This document shows, in pieces, positions 17,569-27,170 of a DNA stretch of 64,000 nt. The position numbers and the translations under genes were made by a program. Each line of letters opens with the position of its first letter. Position 1 is the stretch's first letter. The notes under the pieces are model-generated. The model was not told the DNA's origin and made no database searches. It saw nothing but the letters and a program-made list of their open reading frames with translations. Location of the stretch: assembly GCF_000702005.1 (NCBI RefSeq), contig NZ_JNKI01000003.1, positions 25,500 through 89,499 of the forward strand, given 5' to 3'. Origin of the DNA: Selenomonas sp. ND2010 (GTDB lineage: Bacteria > Bacillota > Negativicutes > Selenomonadales > Selenomonadaceae).

Positions 17569-19037
17569 CAGTTGTTACCTCCCAGCTTGGCCATCTCGTT
17601 GTGGTAGTTCTGGCTCTGCTCATACGTGTAGGCAGCACGGATGATGGTTTCCTCATCGAGCGCCTTGCCGATGATCTGCAGGCCAATCGGCATCCCCTGG
17701 CTGCTGTAACCACACGGGATCGACATGCCCGGCAAGCCAGCGAGGTTCAAAGGAACCGTGCAGGCATCCTGCAGGTACATCTGCAGCGGATCCGAAACCA
17801 TCTCGCCAATCTTGAAGGCCGGCGTCGGTGCCGTCGGTGCCATGATGACATCGACTTTCTGGAAGGCTTCATTGTAGTCCTGCTGTACCAGCGTGCGGAC
17901 TTTCATAGCTTTGAGGTAGTAGGCATCGTAATAACCAGCCGACAGGGCGTAGTTGCCGATGACAATGCGGCGTTTGACTTCTTCGCCGAATTTTTCCGTA
18001 CGGGTCTTCGTCATCATGCCGACCAGGTCGTCGCTCTCGACGCGCTCGCCATAGCTTACGCCATCGTAGCGCTGCAGATTCGTAGCCGCCTCAGCCGGTG
18101 CAATCAGATAGTAGGCCGAAATGGCATATTTCGTATGCGGCAGGGAAATCTCGACGATTTCTGCGCCCAGCTCTTTGTATTTCTCGATAGCGGCCCGGAC
18201 GGTCTTTTCAACTTCCGGATCCATGCCATCGACAAAATACTCTTTCGGCAGACCGATTTTCAGGCCTTTGACGTCCTCCACGAGGGCCTTGGTAAAATCG
18301 GGAACCTCTGCCTCACTCGACGTGGAGTCCATCTCGTCATGACCGCAGATGATGTTGAGGATATTGGCGCAGTCCGTAACATCGCGCGTCAGCGGGCCAA
18401 TCTGGTCCAGCGACGAAGCATAGGCAACGAGACCATAGCGGGAAACGCGGCCATAGGTCGGCTTCATGCCGACGACACCGCAGAAGGATGCCGGCTGGCG
18501 AATCGACCCACCCGTATCGGAGCCCAACGCCCAGATGGACGTACCAGCGGCAACCGAAGCCGCACTGCCGCCCGAGGAACCACCCGGCACGCAGTCCGTA
18601 TTCCACGGATTGCAGGTCGGATGATAGGCGGAGTTCTCCGTCGAACCGCCCATGGCGAACTCATCCATGTTGAGTTTGCCGAGGATGACCGGATTCTGCG
18701 CCTTGATTTTCGTCATAGCCGTAGCATCATAAGGCGGCACGAAGTTCTCCAGGATTTTCGATGCGCACGTCGTCTTGATACCCTTGGTGCAGATGTTGTC
18801 CTTGATTGCGCCCGGAATACCTTCGAGGAAGGAAATCTCCTCACCATTGGCAATCTTTTCGTCGACAGCCTTCGCCTGTGCCAGTGCCTCATCGCGCGTG
18901 ATGGTGAGGTATGCCTTGACATCGCCCTCGACTTCATCGATGCGTGCCAGGACATCTTCGGTCAGTGCTACGGCCGTAATCTCTTTATTCACGAGCATGT
19001 CATGGAGGACATGCGCCGGTTTCTCATATAATCTCAC
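17568..19037 (-). CDS. gatA: Aspartyl/glutamyl-tRNA amidotransferase subunit A
   Basis: 489 residues of the amidase-signature family. The Ser-Ser-Lys triad is visible: Lys in [11 protein letters not shown] (near residue 76), the two serines in the glycine/serine-rich [15 protein letters not shown] and [12 protein letters not shown] (near 150-180). It releases ammonia from glutamine for the tRNA amidation carried out by GatB. The start is GTG at 19037, supported by GGGAGG 7 bases upstream. It lies 17 bases after gatC and overlaps gatB. Confidence 0.97.
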   Translation of the reverse strand: MRLYEKPAHVLHDMLVNKEITAVALTEDVLARIDEVEGDVKAYLTITRDEALAQAKAVDEKIANGEEISFLEGIPGAIKDNICTKGIKTTCASKILENFVPPYDATAMTKIKAQNPVILGKLNMDEFAMGGSTENSAYHPTCNPWNTDCVPGGSSGGSAASVAAGTSIWALGSDTGGSIRQPASFCGVVGMKPTYGRVSRYGLVAYASSLDQIGPLTRDVTDCANILNIICGHDEMDSTSSEAEVPDFTKALVEDVKGLKIGLPKEYFVDGMDPEVEKTVRAAIEKYKELGAEIVEISLPHTKYAISAYYLIAPAEAATNLQRYDGVSYGERVESDDLVGMMTKTRTEKFGEEVKRRIVIGNYALSAGYYDAYYLKAMKVRTLVQQDYNEAFQKVDVIMAPTAPTPAFKIGEMVSDPLQMYLQDACTVPLNLAGLPGMSIPCGYSSQGMPIGLQIIGKALDEETIIRAAYTYEQSQNYHNEMAKLGGNN

Positions 19038-19054
19038 GTTCGTTCCTCCCCTGC

Positions 19055-19345
19055 TTAGTCCTCGAGTACCTTCGGTACCTTGAAATAGCCGTCTTCCTTG
19101 AGTGGTGCGTTGGCAAGAGCAGCCTCACGGTCAAGGGACTCTTTTACCACGTCCTCACGGAACACGTTCTGCATCGGCAGGGCATAAGTAGTCGGCTTGA
19201 CGTCTTTCGTGTCAAGCGCCGACAGATTATCCATATACGTCAGGATCTTATCGAGCTGGCCCAGATACTTCTCCTCCTGCTCCTCCGCAATTGCGAGGCG
19301 GGAAAGAACGGCCACGTTCTGCAAGTCTTCTTTAGTAACTTTCAT
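19055..19345 (-). CDS. gatC: Aspartyl/glutamyl-tRNA amidotransferase subunit C
   Basis: 96 residues: [19 protein letters not shown] at the start, then [19 protein letters not shown] and a C-terminal FKVPKVLE, as in GatC, which wraps around GatA and stabilises the complex. The start at 19345 matches the family N-terminus; an ATG at 19360 would add five residues and has no ribosome site. First gene of gatCAB. A TATACT box lies upstream on the minus strand (19396-19401). Confidence 0.93.
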   Translation of the reverse strand: MKVTKEDLQNVAVLSRLAIAEEQEEKYLGQLDKILTYMDNLSALDTKDVKPTTYALPMQNVFREDVVKESLDREAALANAPLKEDGYFKVPKVLED

Positions 19346-19418
19346 TTTCTCACCATCCATAGATGTTAATTGTTTGCATAAAAAAATACCCTACTAGTAT
19401 ATCACAAATACAGACCGG

Positions 19419-20111
19419 CTAAAAGGTTTTGATTTTCAGCGTCCGCAGATGCTCTTTATGTGCGGCACTTACCCGTCGGCTTTCGCAGGCCTTTTGGATG
19501 GCCTTGTTATGCGTCCAGGGCGCGAGCTGCTTGTTTTCGATGACGGGCAGCGCTTCCTCATACTGCTTGGCCAACGCAGTCGCAAAATACCAGGCAATCA
19601 TCATATTGATATAGTATTCCTCCGAGCGAATTTTCGCTGCCATTTCCAAATAAGACGGATTGAAATCCGCATCGAGGAAATGCACCATCAGCATGCCGAT
19701 GGCAAAGCGCACGGTATAAATTTTATCCGATTTGAGCCACCGCTTTATCTGTTCCAAAAGTTCCAGCCGATGCTTTCGAAACACCTTGGGGGACAGCTGG
19801 TCACAGGTAGCCCAATTATCCACATAAGGAAGGAATGCCCTAACCCCAGCCATACACGCTTCAAAATCCTTGCTTTCCGCCAGGATAAACGCATGCAGCT
19901 GATTTTCTTCCTGGTACTCATGCGGAAGTGCTTTTAAAAATTCTTCATACCCTCCCTCTGCCAGCACTTCTTTGGCGAGCTGCCGCAAAGCCGGCGTCCG
20001 CACACCGATGATTTTTTCCAACGGCACGGTGGGGATTAGTTTCGCACTAAATGCCTGATACGTTTTATCCTGTAAGGCAAAGAGTTTTTGCTGAATCTTC
20101 GTCCTAGTCAT
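19419..20111 (-). CDS. DNA alkylation repair protein, AlkD-like
   Basis: 230 residues, all-helical HEAT-like repeat protein with GVRTPALRQLAKEV, DNWATCDQLSPKVF and FAIGMLMVHFLD, the pattern of the AlkD superfamily (DNA_alkylation). Known members are glycosylases for N3/N7-alkylpurines, but several subgroups lack proven activity, so glycosylase function is probable rather than certain. AAGGAG precedes the ATG. It starts 22 bases after priA and probably shares its transcript. Confidence 0.85.
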   Translation of the reverse strand: MTRTKIQQKLFALQDKTYQAFSAKLIPTVPLEKIIGVRTPALRQLAKEVLAEGGYEEFLKALPHEYQEENQLHAFILAESKDFEACMAGVRAFLPYVDNWATCDQLSPKVFRKHRLELLEQIKRWLKSDKIYTVRFAIGMLMVHFLDADFNPSYLEMAAKIRSEEYYINMMIAWYFATALAKQYEEALPVIENKQLAPWTHNKAIQKACESRRVSAAHKEHLRTLKIKTF

Positions 20112-20132
20112 GATAGCTCCTTTTCACAAAGC

Positions 20133-22574
20133 TTACAACATAGTTATCGGATCGATATCAATAGCCACATCGGTACGCAAGTGCAATCCCTGTTCCCGCA
20201 GGAAGGCCTGCACGGCCGGAAGGTCTGCGGTCTTTATGAGCACGACGAACCGGTAGATGCCTCGCAAACGCGCGATTACAGCGGGCGACGGGCCGATAAT
20301 CTGCTGTTTTTTATCGCCCCGAAACCGCTGATTAAACGCCGCGATAAGTTCCGCAGCGCCACTGCGCGCAACCTGCTCCTCCTCATTCTGATATAAAAGC
20401 TTGACCAGCCGGCTGTAGGGCGGATAGAATAGCTGCTGCCGCAAAGCCAGCTCCTGCGCATAAAAACCTTCATAATCCTGAGCAATGCCACAAGTGACCG
20501 CATAATGCTGCGGATTGTAGGTCTGGATGATGACGCGCCCCTGCTCCGTATGACGGCCAGCGCGGCCGGCCGTCTGCGTGATAAGCATGAAACAGCGCTC
20601 AGCCGCCCGGAAGTCGGGCAGATTGAGACTGGAATCCGCGCTTATAATGCCGACTGCCGTGACATTGGGAATATCGTGTCCCTTGGCCACCATCTGCGTA
20701 CCAAGCAGGATATCGTATTCCTGACGGCGGAACTTCGCGAGAATTTCCTGATGCGCAAACTTCGTATTCGTCGTATCGCGGTCCATGCGGATGACGCGCG
20801 CCGACGGCACGATCTGATGAAGTTCCTGCTCAAGCTTCTCAGTACCGGAACCAAAATATTTGATATAGCGGCTGCCGCACTTCGGACAGGTATCGGGAAT
20901 CGGTTCAGCCACATCGCAGTGATGACAGGCAAGTTTCCCCGGCCTGCCGCCATGTCCCTGATGATAGACCAGCGGCAGGCCGCAAAGTTTGCATTTAATG
21001 ACTTCCCCGCATGAACGGCACATGACAAATGTCGAAAAGCCGCGGCGATTGAGCATGATGATGAGCTGCTGGCGTTTCGCGATTGTCTGCTCGATGAGAT
21101 GCTGCAACGAACGCGACATAATATGACGATTGCCCAGGCGAAGTTCCTGACGCATATCCACACAAGCGACCTTCGGCAACGGTAAATCACCAATGCGCTT
21201 GGTCATCGTCAACAGCGTAAGCTCACCGGTCTTTGCCCGATGGTACGATTCCAGCGACGGGGTCGCACTGCCCAAGAGCAGCAGGCCTTGATGAATCCGC
21301 GCGAGTTCTTCTGCCACCACACGGGCATGATAGCGTGGCGACTCATCCTGCTTATACGACATATCCTGTTCCTCATCCATGATGATGAGACCAATATCTT
21401 CTGCTGGCGTAAAGAGCGCCGAGCGCGCGCCGATAATGATGCCAGCGTCACCGCGGCGCACGCGCAGGATTGCATCGTTGCGTTCGGCCAGTGACAGCCG
21501 GCTGTGCATGACGACGATATCTTCTGGAAAGTATGCCTTAAACGCCATGACGACTTGACCGGTCAAAGCGATTTCCGGAACGAGCACGATGACCTGACGC
21601 CCGAGCTTCCGTGTGCGCTCGGCCATCTCGATATAGACTTGCGTCTTGCCACTGCCCGTGACCCCCTTGAGCAGGAAACCTTTATACTCACGCGCGGATA
21701 ACACCAGTTCCATGGCCTGCACTGCCGCCGACTGTTCCTCGGTCAATTCGACGGAATGACGTGCCACCTGCACATCGCCATAGCTATCCCGCAGCACACG
21801 GCGCTGGCGGATTTCTGCCAGTCCTGCTTCCGTCAGATTTTTGACCGTTGCTGAAGACACTTTCGCCGCTTTAAGGGCAGCCATCGACAACGTCTGTTCC
21901 GGAGCTTCTGCCAATAATTCCAGCAGATGAAGCTGGGCTTTCTTGCGCTTGTAATCCTCCCGGATTTGACCGGTCAATTGACCGGTCAAAACGACGAGCT
22001 TTTCATAGCGGGCATTATCACGCTTCTGCGCCGCATAATCCTTCTGTAGTACCTTGTACTGCACAAGCTTATCCAAGACAGCTGGCAATTCGTCCTTGAG
22101 CTCCGGCAATGCCTTGGCAATGGCATTTCGCCCCTGCGGCCCCTCTGTCAGCAGATGCTGATAAACTGCGCGATACATCGGCATCTGCAAAAGGATGTGC
22201 TCCCGCTCTTTTTCCACGGCTTCATACTGTACCGTGATTTTCAGGCCGCTCTTGCCTGGCATAAAAAGCCGCATCATCTCCGCTAGCGAGCAAAGATAGA
22301 AATCAGCCAGCCACTTAGCCGCCTTAATCATCGCCGGCGTGAACCACCCTTCCTCATCTACCGCTGCTTGAATCGGCTTTAACTTTATCCCGGAAAGTTC
22401 TGCTTCGTTTTTTTCTTCTACGGATAAGATAAATCCTTCCACCTTACGTCCGCCAAACGGCACAAAAACGCGCCAGCCTGCATCCAAAAAGGAAAGCTCC
22501 GCTGGCACGCTATACGTATACGCCTTGGCTATGCTCTTTACGGGGATATTTACAAATACGCTTGCCGTCAACAT
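20133..22574 (-). CDS. priA: Primosomal replication helicase PriA
   Basis: About 813 residues, full length. The N-terminal DNA-binding domain (SVFVNIPVKSIAKAYTYSVP) is followed by a superfamily 2 helicase with Walker A GVTGSGKTQVY and Walker B IIMDEEQD. The cysteine-rich zinc region (CRSCGEVIKCKLCG, CHHCD, CPKCGS) interrupts the second helicase lobe, and GTQMVAKGHD and QTAGRAGR belong to motifs V and VI. PriA reloads the replisome at stalled forks. The start at 22574 is chosen for family fit; an ATG at 22586 lacks a ribosome site. Confidence 0.96.
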   Translation of the reverse strand: MLTASVFVNIPVKSIAKAYTYSVPAELSFLDAGWRVFVPFGGRKVEGFILSVEEKNEAELSGIKLKPIQAAVDEEGWFTPAMIKAAKWLADFYLCSLAEMMRLFMPGKSGLKITVQYEAVEKEREHILLQMPMYRAVYQHLLTEGPQGRNAIAKALPELKDELPAVLDKLVQYKVLQKDYAAQKRDNARYEKLVVLTGQLTGQIREDYKRKKAQLHLLELLAEAPEQTLSMAALKAAKVSSATVKNLTEAGLAEIRQRRVLRDSYGDVQVARHSVELTEEQSAAVQAMELVLSAREYKGFLLKGVTGSGKTQVYIEMAERTRKLGRQVIVLVPEIALTGQVVMAFKAYFPEDIVVMHSRLSLAERNDAILRVRRGDAGIIIGARSALFTPAEDIGLIIMDEEQDMSYKQDESPRYHARVVAEELARIHQGLLLLGSATPSLESYHRAKTGELTLLTMTKRIGDLPLPKVACVDMRQELRLGNRHIMSRSLQHLIEQTIAKRQQLIIMLNRRGFSTFVMCRSCGEVIKCKLCGLPLVYHQGHGGRPGKLACHHCDVAEPIPDTCPKCGSRYIKYFGSGTEKLEQELHQIVPSARVIRMDRDTTNTKFAHQEILAKFRRQEYDILLGTQMVAKGHDIPNVTAVGIISADSSLNLPDFRAAERCFMLITQTAGRAGRHTEQGRVIIQTYNPQHYAVTCGIAQDYEGFYAQELALRQQLFYPPYSRLVKLLYQNEEEQVARSGAAELIAAFNQRFRGDKKQQIIGPSPAVIARLRGIYRFVVLIKTADLPAVQAFLREQGLHLRTDVAIDIDPITML

Positions 22575-22632
22575 CTTCTGCACCATCCAAAATATAAAAA
22601 TCCTTCATCCGTTCTATCATTTAGCGCTTTTT

Positions 22633-22675
22633 ATTATAACGCCGTTGTTCTAGTTTTGCCACAGGCAAAACTTCC
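22633..22675. repeat. Dispersed palindromic repeat, copy 1
   Basis: A 43-base sequence that recurs with four differences at 61650-61692. Its core is a 9-bp stem with a 3-base loop (AGTTTTGCC-ACA-GGCAAAACT). No T-run follows, so it is not a standard terminator. It lies between priA and comM. Confidence 0.7.
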
Positions 22676-22718
22676 GCTTAGCGTTTCAACGAGGAAGGAA
22701 GCATCTTCTTCCGAGTTC

Positions 22719-22754
22719 TAACGCCGTTGTTCAGATTTTGTCGACAGCCAAAGG
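22719..22754. repeat. Dispersed repeat, partial or diverged copy 2
   Basis: TAACGCCGTTGTTC, exactly as in copy 1 at 22637, followed by a changed palindromic part (ATTTTGTCGACAGCCAAAGG). It ends just before the comM stop codon. Confidence 0.5.
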
Positions 22755-22755
22755 C

Positions 22756-24285
22756 CTAATCCCCTACAAGACCAAGATCATTTCTAAGCTGAATTGCTTC
22801 TGCGATATGCGACGCTCCTATCTCCTTATCACCGGCTAAATCGGCAATCGTTCTAGCCACTTTGATAATCCGGTCATAGGAACGGGCTGACAACGTCAAG
22901 CGCAAAAATGCCTGCTTTAACAATTGCTGTGCCTCCGGCACAAGCGGACACTCTTTGCGAATAATCGCATGTGTCATCTGGGCATTGCAAAATAATCCAT
23001 ACGGTTTAAGTCTTTGCCGTTGAATTTGGCGAGCATTTTCGACACGCGCACGAATCACCGCAGAGGATTCCGCCTTCTTTTTCGAGGATAGTTCGTCATA
23101 TTTTACTCGTTGTACCCGAATATGGATATCGATACGGTCAAGCAAAGGCCCCGAAATCCGGCGCATATAACGCTTGATCTCAGCCGGTGTACACGAACAG
23201 TCATGATCCGGATCCCCTCTAAATCCACAGGGACAGGGATTCAAGCTGGTCAAAAGGATAAACGAAGCCGGATAAGTAATCGTCGCATGGATACGAGCCA
23301 CCGTTATTTTCTGATCTTCAATCGGTTCCCGTAAAACTTCCAGAGTTTTTTTGCTAAATTCTGGCAGCTCATCCAAAAACAGCACGCCATGATGCGCGAG
23401 CGTCACTTCCCCTGGGCGTGGAATACTGCCTCCACCTACCATTGCCGTCATGGAAGCGGTATGATGCGGACTTCGATAGGGTCTTTGGGTTATGAGACCA
23501 CCATTATGCGGCAGCAGTCCAGCGATGCTGTAGATTTTCGTAACTTCTAACGCTTCTTCTTTCGACAAAGCCGGCAGTATCGTACTGACACGGCGGGCCA
23601 GCATCGTCTTGCCAGCCCCTGGCACGCCAACCATCAAGACATTATGACCACCGGCCGCAGCAATCTCGAGTGCTCGTTTTGCCTGATACTGCCCCTGAAC
23701 ATCAGCAAAATCATCGCCAGGCACCTCAACTTGCTTTTGTGTCACTGCAACAGCCTGTGCCGGTTCCATAGCTTCGCTTCCATTCAGGAACTGCACGAGC
23801 TGCTGCAAATTATCTAACGCATAGACTCGAATTCCATCCACCAACAGAGCCTCATTGACATTATCCTTTGCGACAAAGAGTTCCGTTATACCACTTTCCC
23901 TGGCTTTGATCGCCATCGGCAGAATTCCATGAACGCCACGGCATTCTCCCTCAAGGGAAAGCTCGGCTACAAACAAACTCTTTTTTAGGCCAGATTGCGG
24001 AAGCACACCATAGGCTGCCAACAATCCCACAGCAATGGGAAGATCCAGCCCCGATCCATCCTTGCGGATATCCGCCGGTGCCAGATTGATTGTCACATTC
24101 TCTTGCCGCAGACGAATCCCACTATTGCGAATGGCCGTCCGCACACGCTCCTTTGACTCCTTTACCGAGGCGTCAGGCAGGCCAACAATATTAAAGCCCG
24201 GTAATCCTGCCGCTGAATCTACCTCGACATCGATAATCAGGCCATCTACCCCAAATGTTGTCGCTCCATAAGTCCTTGCAAACAT
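22756..24285 (-). CDS. comM: YifB/ComM-family Mg-chelatase-like AAA+ ATPase
   Basis: 509 residues: N-terminal ChlI-like fold (GLPGFNIVGLPDASVKESKERVR), AAA+ core with Walker A GVPGAGKTMLARR, Walker B GVLFLDELPEF, and the Mg_chelatase C-terminal domain (ARSYDRIIKVARTIADL). In competent bacteria ComM is a helicase that extends heteroduplex during natural transformation; elsewhere its role is not settled. AGGAGG precedes the ATG. It begins 14 bases after yraN in the same direction. Confidence 0.95.
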   Translation of the reverse strand: MFARTYGATTFGVDGLIIDVEVDSAAGLPGFNIVGLPDASVKESKERVRTAIRNSGIRLRQENVTINLAPADIRKDGSGLDLPIAVGLLAAYGVLPQSGLKKSLFVAELSLEGECRGVHGILPMAIKARESGITELFVAKDNVNEALLVDGIRVYALDNLQQLVQFLNGSEAMEPAQAVAVTQKQVEVPGDDFADVQGQYQAKRALEIAAAGGHNVLMVGVPGAGKTMLARRVSTILPALSKEEALEVTKIYSIAGLLPHNGGLITQRPYRSPHHTASMTAMVGGGSIPRPGEVTLAHHGVLFLDELPEFSKKTLEVLREPIEDQKITVARIHATITYPASFILLTSLNPCPCGFRGDPDHDCSCTPAEIKRYMRRISGPLLDRIDIHIRVQRVKYDELSSKKKAESSAVIRARVENARQIQRQRLKPYGLFCNAQMTHAIIRKECPLVPEAQQLLKQAFLRLTLSARSYDRIIKVARTIADLAGDKEIGASHIAEAIQLRNDLGLVGD

Positions 24286-24299
24286 ACGCGATCCTCCTA

Positions 24300-24662
24300 T
24301 CAGGTCTCAAACGCCCCTGGAATATGACGAATCTCCCACTTATCGCCACTATGCACATAAACCTCTATAACATCAAAACGGCAGAGACACCTATCCTCTA
24401 GGTGTCTCTGCCGCAAATACCAGCGCGCAGTCTGGATAATCTTTTGTTGTTTATAATAGGTGACCGCCTGGGCGGGAAACCCACACCGCAATCCTCTGCG
24501 AGTCTTGACCTCTACGAACGCAAGCACATCGTCACGTTCCGCGATGATATCAATCTCACCAACAGGCACACGAAAATTTCGCGCACAAATCCGGTAGCCA
24601 TGCTGCGTCAGATACGTTGCTGCTGCCTGCTCTCCCTTATTTCCGAGAACTTTGTTGTCCAT
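24300..24662 (-). CDS. YraN/UPF0102 endonuclease-like protein
   Basis: 120 residues with the UPF0102 pattern: LGNKGEQAAATYL, GYRICARNFRVPVGEIDIIAE and FVEVKTRR. The GEIDII-Asp, the Glu-x-Lys (EVKTR) and upstream Glu form a PD-(D/E)XK-type nuclease site. Function in the cell is not proven. The ATG has GAGAGGT upstream. It sits between the FlhB-like gene and comM, a common order. Confidence 0.92.
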   Translation of the reverse strand: MDNKVLGNKGEQAAATYLTQHGYRICARNFRVPVGEIDIIAERDDVLAFVEVKTRRGLRCGFPAQAVTYYKQQKIIQTARWYLRQRHLEDRCLCRFDVIEVYVHSGDKWEIRHIPGAFET

Positions 24663-24685
24663 ACCGCACCTCTCATCCGATTCGA

Positions 24686-25018
24686 TCAGCGATGCCCCTC
24701 AGGCTTTGTTTTCGGCTTGGCCTTCTTATCGATACGATAAACATAAGCCATAACCTCAGCAATGGTCCGGTACAGCTCCGGCGGGATTTCCCGGTCGATA
24801 TCAAGCGCCATCAGCATGTTAACCAACGTTTTATTCTGATAGACGGGAATCGTATTCGCTTGTGCTGCCGCCAGGATATTTTCGGCCACATGCCCCCGTC
24901 CTTTTGCTACCACCCTTGGTGCGGTGTCCCGCTCCAAATCATATTTTAGCGCAACGGCCTTTTGGGGGACATTGGGATCTATCTCCGGTTCTTCCTGTAA
25001 CTTATGGCGCTCTTTCAT
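24686..25018 (-). CDS. FlhB C-terminal-like protein (YlqH type)
   Basis: 110 residues that match only the cytoplasmic C-terminal domain of the flagellar export switch FlhB: AVALKYDLERDTAPRVVAKGRGHVAENI, then IPVYQNKTLVNMLMALDIDREIPPELYRTIAEVMAYVYRI. The self-cleaving NPTH motif and all membrane helices are absent. Stand-alone proteins of this kind (YlqH, FhlB) lie beside a FliK-like gene in many Firmicutes, as here. Their link to flagellar export is inferred from the domain only. Confidence 0.85.
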   Translation of the reverse strand: MKERHKLQEEPEIDPNVPQKAVALKYDLERDTAPRVVAKGRGHVAENILAAAQANTIPVYQNKTLVNMLMALDIDREIPPELYRTIAEVMAYVYRIDKKAKPKTKPEGHR

Positions 25019-25104
25019 ATCCTTATCACCTGCCTGAGTGGTCCTTCACGGTATCATTATATGTTGCTATTGTTCTTTCGTCAAGGACATTGTTTGGTAT
25101 TATT

Positions 25105-27135
25105 TTACATAAAGCGTCGTTCCCCAGCCGCTCCAATCTTGAACTCCTTGAGTTTCAAGGCGGAATCCTTCAATGAATCGCGAAGCGTCTTAGCCTGCTG
25201 ACGGAAGAGTTCCGCCGATTCCTGATTGGAGAAAAACACGCGCATGTCCAGCTGATTTTCCGGATAGACACGACAGGTAAGCTCCACTGCTCCAATGTTA
25301 TCGGTAAGGACACAGAGACGCAGCCATGTTTCCTTCTTCAGCTCCCCCGTCTCGGGGTCTGGCTGTTTTTCATCATAGACATGAATATAGGATGGATAAG
25401 TACTATCATCCCCCATGTACATAGGAAGCATAAAATTAAGCGATCGCTGTCCCTGTACGGCAGAATTTCCGCCTTCCATGGAATTACGCATCGAAAGGAC
25501 AAAGGTCGCTACATCCTTGCCGGCTTTTTTTAACTGCCGCGCAGTCATGCGCTTGGCCATCGTCATATCACAAAGCTGCATAAACGCCCACAACCGCGGC
25601 AAATCCGGAATATCCTGCTGATAAGCTGCCTGTTGAACCGTTGCCGGCACATTCTGCTGACAGAGCCGTATGAGCTGCTGCAATTGTTTCGCATCCTGTT
25701 CACTAAGCGTACCATTTCTGCCATTAACAAAATTCTGTAACAGCACCATATCGCGCTGACTCATTTCCGTATTCTTCATCAACAGCTGCGCCAAGTCCTT
25801 CATCGTATTCATGGCCTGCTGTGTATTTTCCATGGTCTGACTCATGAGCTGCGACTTAGCCTGCTGGATTGCTGCCTGCTGAAAGTTTCCCGCTGATTTC
25901 TGTGCCATCGCAGGATTCTCCTGCTGACCGGGCATCCTGCCCGGTGCGTTCTCCCCATTTCGATTCGCAAAGGTCGGATTCTTTTCTGCCGCCTCCGGAT
26001 TCTGCCCCGTTTGGCCCGGCAAAGTTCCGTTGGCATTTTGCCCCGACGGCATATTTCCCGCCGGCTGCCCCGTTGGTGCCGGTTGGCCGCCCGTCTGGGC
26101 TGGCGGCTGGCCCTGCGAAAAGCCCGCCTGCTGGGCACTGGACTGCGCCGGCTGTCCCTGCGTCCCCGTCTGTCCAGGCTGCCCCGCCTGTCCTTGCGGG
26201 CTGGATGAACTGCTTTGCCCCTGCGGGAGCTGCTGATTTTGCGGCACAGCAGGATTATTTCCCATTTGTCTTCCCGCTTGTTGACTAGTCAAATTTTGAC
26301 TTGTCAACGCCGCATTTTGCGTCCGTGCTGCCGCATTTTTCTGTCCCACAGTTTCCTGCCCAACAGTCTGCTGCCCTGGCAATGCTCTATTCTGTCCAGG
26401 CTGACCGTTCGCGCCCTGCTGTGTTTGCGGCTGTGGCATTTGCTGGTTTTGTTGTGCCTGCCCGCTCTCAGCAGCCGGCCGTGGCATAAAGTACTGAACC
26501 AATTGCTTCAAAAACGCCAGCGAACTTTCCCCGCCAGGATTCATTGCCACGGTCTGCCCTTGTGGCTGTAGCGCTAACAAGAGTTCCTGAACTTCCTTGG
26601 GCAATTCCGAAAAACTTTTATTGTCGAGCAGTTCAAAAGCAGCCTTTGTCAAAAGCACGGGTTCCAGCGACGAACCACTTTCAGCTGACACCATTGCCTT
26701 TAAATTTGTCAGCAACGCCCGCAACTCATCACTGACCTCAATCGGCATTCCCTTTTCTGCCATATTCCCCAGCTGCGAAAGCATCCGAGAAAGCGCTGAC
26801 AATTGGTCCATAGAAAACCGTTGACTTTCAAGGGTACTCCCCAACCCTTGCCCCATGGTTTCCTCCAGCGAAAAGGCCTGCTTTAAGACATTTTGAATGA
26901 CTTTTTGCAAATCCTCCGGCATCTTATCGACGGCTTCGGTCTGATTGCTGGCAATTTTCGACAGCAGTCCTGCCATATCATCTACAGCATTTTTTATCGA
27001 CACATTCGTTTTCGGACTAAACGCAGCAGACGAGCCGCCTCCATCTTCGCGGCGAGAAACGCCTTCGGTACTGCCAGTAGACTGAGGACGGTCGACGGGG
27101 CGGATTCCTATATTCATAGACGTTTCCATTGGCAT
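25105..27135 (-). CDS. FliK-like protein with a long Gln/Gly/Pro-rich middle (YlqG type)
   Basis: About 676 residues. The first 220 are helical; about 230-410 is low complexity, very rich in Gln, Gly, Pro and Asn; the C-terminal 200 residues resemble the hook-length-control C-terminal domain (FMLPMYMGDDSTYPSYIHVYDEK, LTDNIGAVELTCRVYPENQLDMRVFFSNQESAELFRQQ). A tape-measure-like role is suggested by this layout but not proven. The start at 27135 is chosen because AAAGGTG lies 10 bases upstream. It is followed by the FlhB-like gene after 86 bases, a pairing that mirrors FliK with FlhB. Confidence 0.75.
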   Translation of the reverse strand: MPMETSMNIGIRPVDRPQSTGSTEGVSRREDGGGSSAAFSPKTNVSIKNAVDDMAGLLSKIASNQTEAVDKMPEDLQKVIQNVLKQAFSLEETMGQGLGSTLESQRFSMDQLSALSRMLSQLGNMAEKGMPIEVSDELRALLTNLKAMVSAESGSSLEPVLLTKAAFELLDNKSFSELPKEVQELLLALQPQGQTVAMNPGGESSLAFLKQLVQYFMPRPAAESGQAQQNQQMPQPQTQQGANGQPGQNRALPGQQTVGQETVGQKNAAARTQNAALTSQNLTSQQAGRQMGNNPAVPQNQQLPQGQSSSSSPQGQAGQPGQTGTQGQPAQSSAQQAGFSQGQPPAQTGGQPAPTGQPAGNMPSGQNANGTLPGQTGQNPEAAEKNPTFANRNGENAPGRMPGQQENPAMAQKSAGNFQQAAIQQAKSQLMSQTMENTQQAMNTMKDLAQLLMKNTEMSQRDMVLLQNFVNGRNGTLSEQDAKQLQQLIRLCQQNVPATVQQAAYQQDIPDLPRLWAFMQLCDMTMAKRMTARQLKKAGKDVATFVLSMRNSMEGGNSAVQGQRSLNFMLPMYMGDDSTYPSYIHVYDEKQPDPETGELKKETWLRLCVLTDNIGAVELTCRVYPENQLDMRVFFSNQESAELFRQQAKTLRDSLKDSALKLKEFKIGAAGERRFM

Positions 27136-27170
27136 CGCTTTCACACACCTTTATCCATAGACTGAGTTTT

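Noticed and set aside
17601-19031. Plus-strand open frame of 476 codons across gatA
   Set aside because: Antisense shadow of gatA; the composition is not protein-like and there is no ribosome site.
25970-26450. Tandem DNA repeat or CRISPR-like array in the Gln/Gly/Pro-rich region
   Set aside because: The low complexity is at the protein level. Codons vary and there are no regularly spaced identical repeats.
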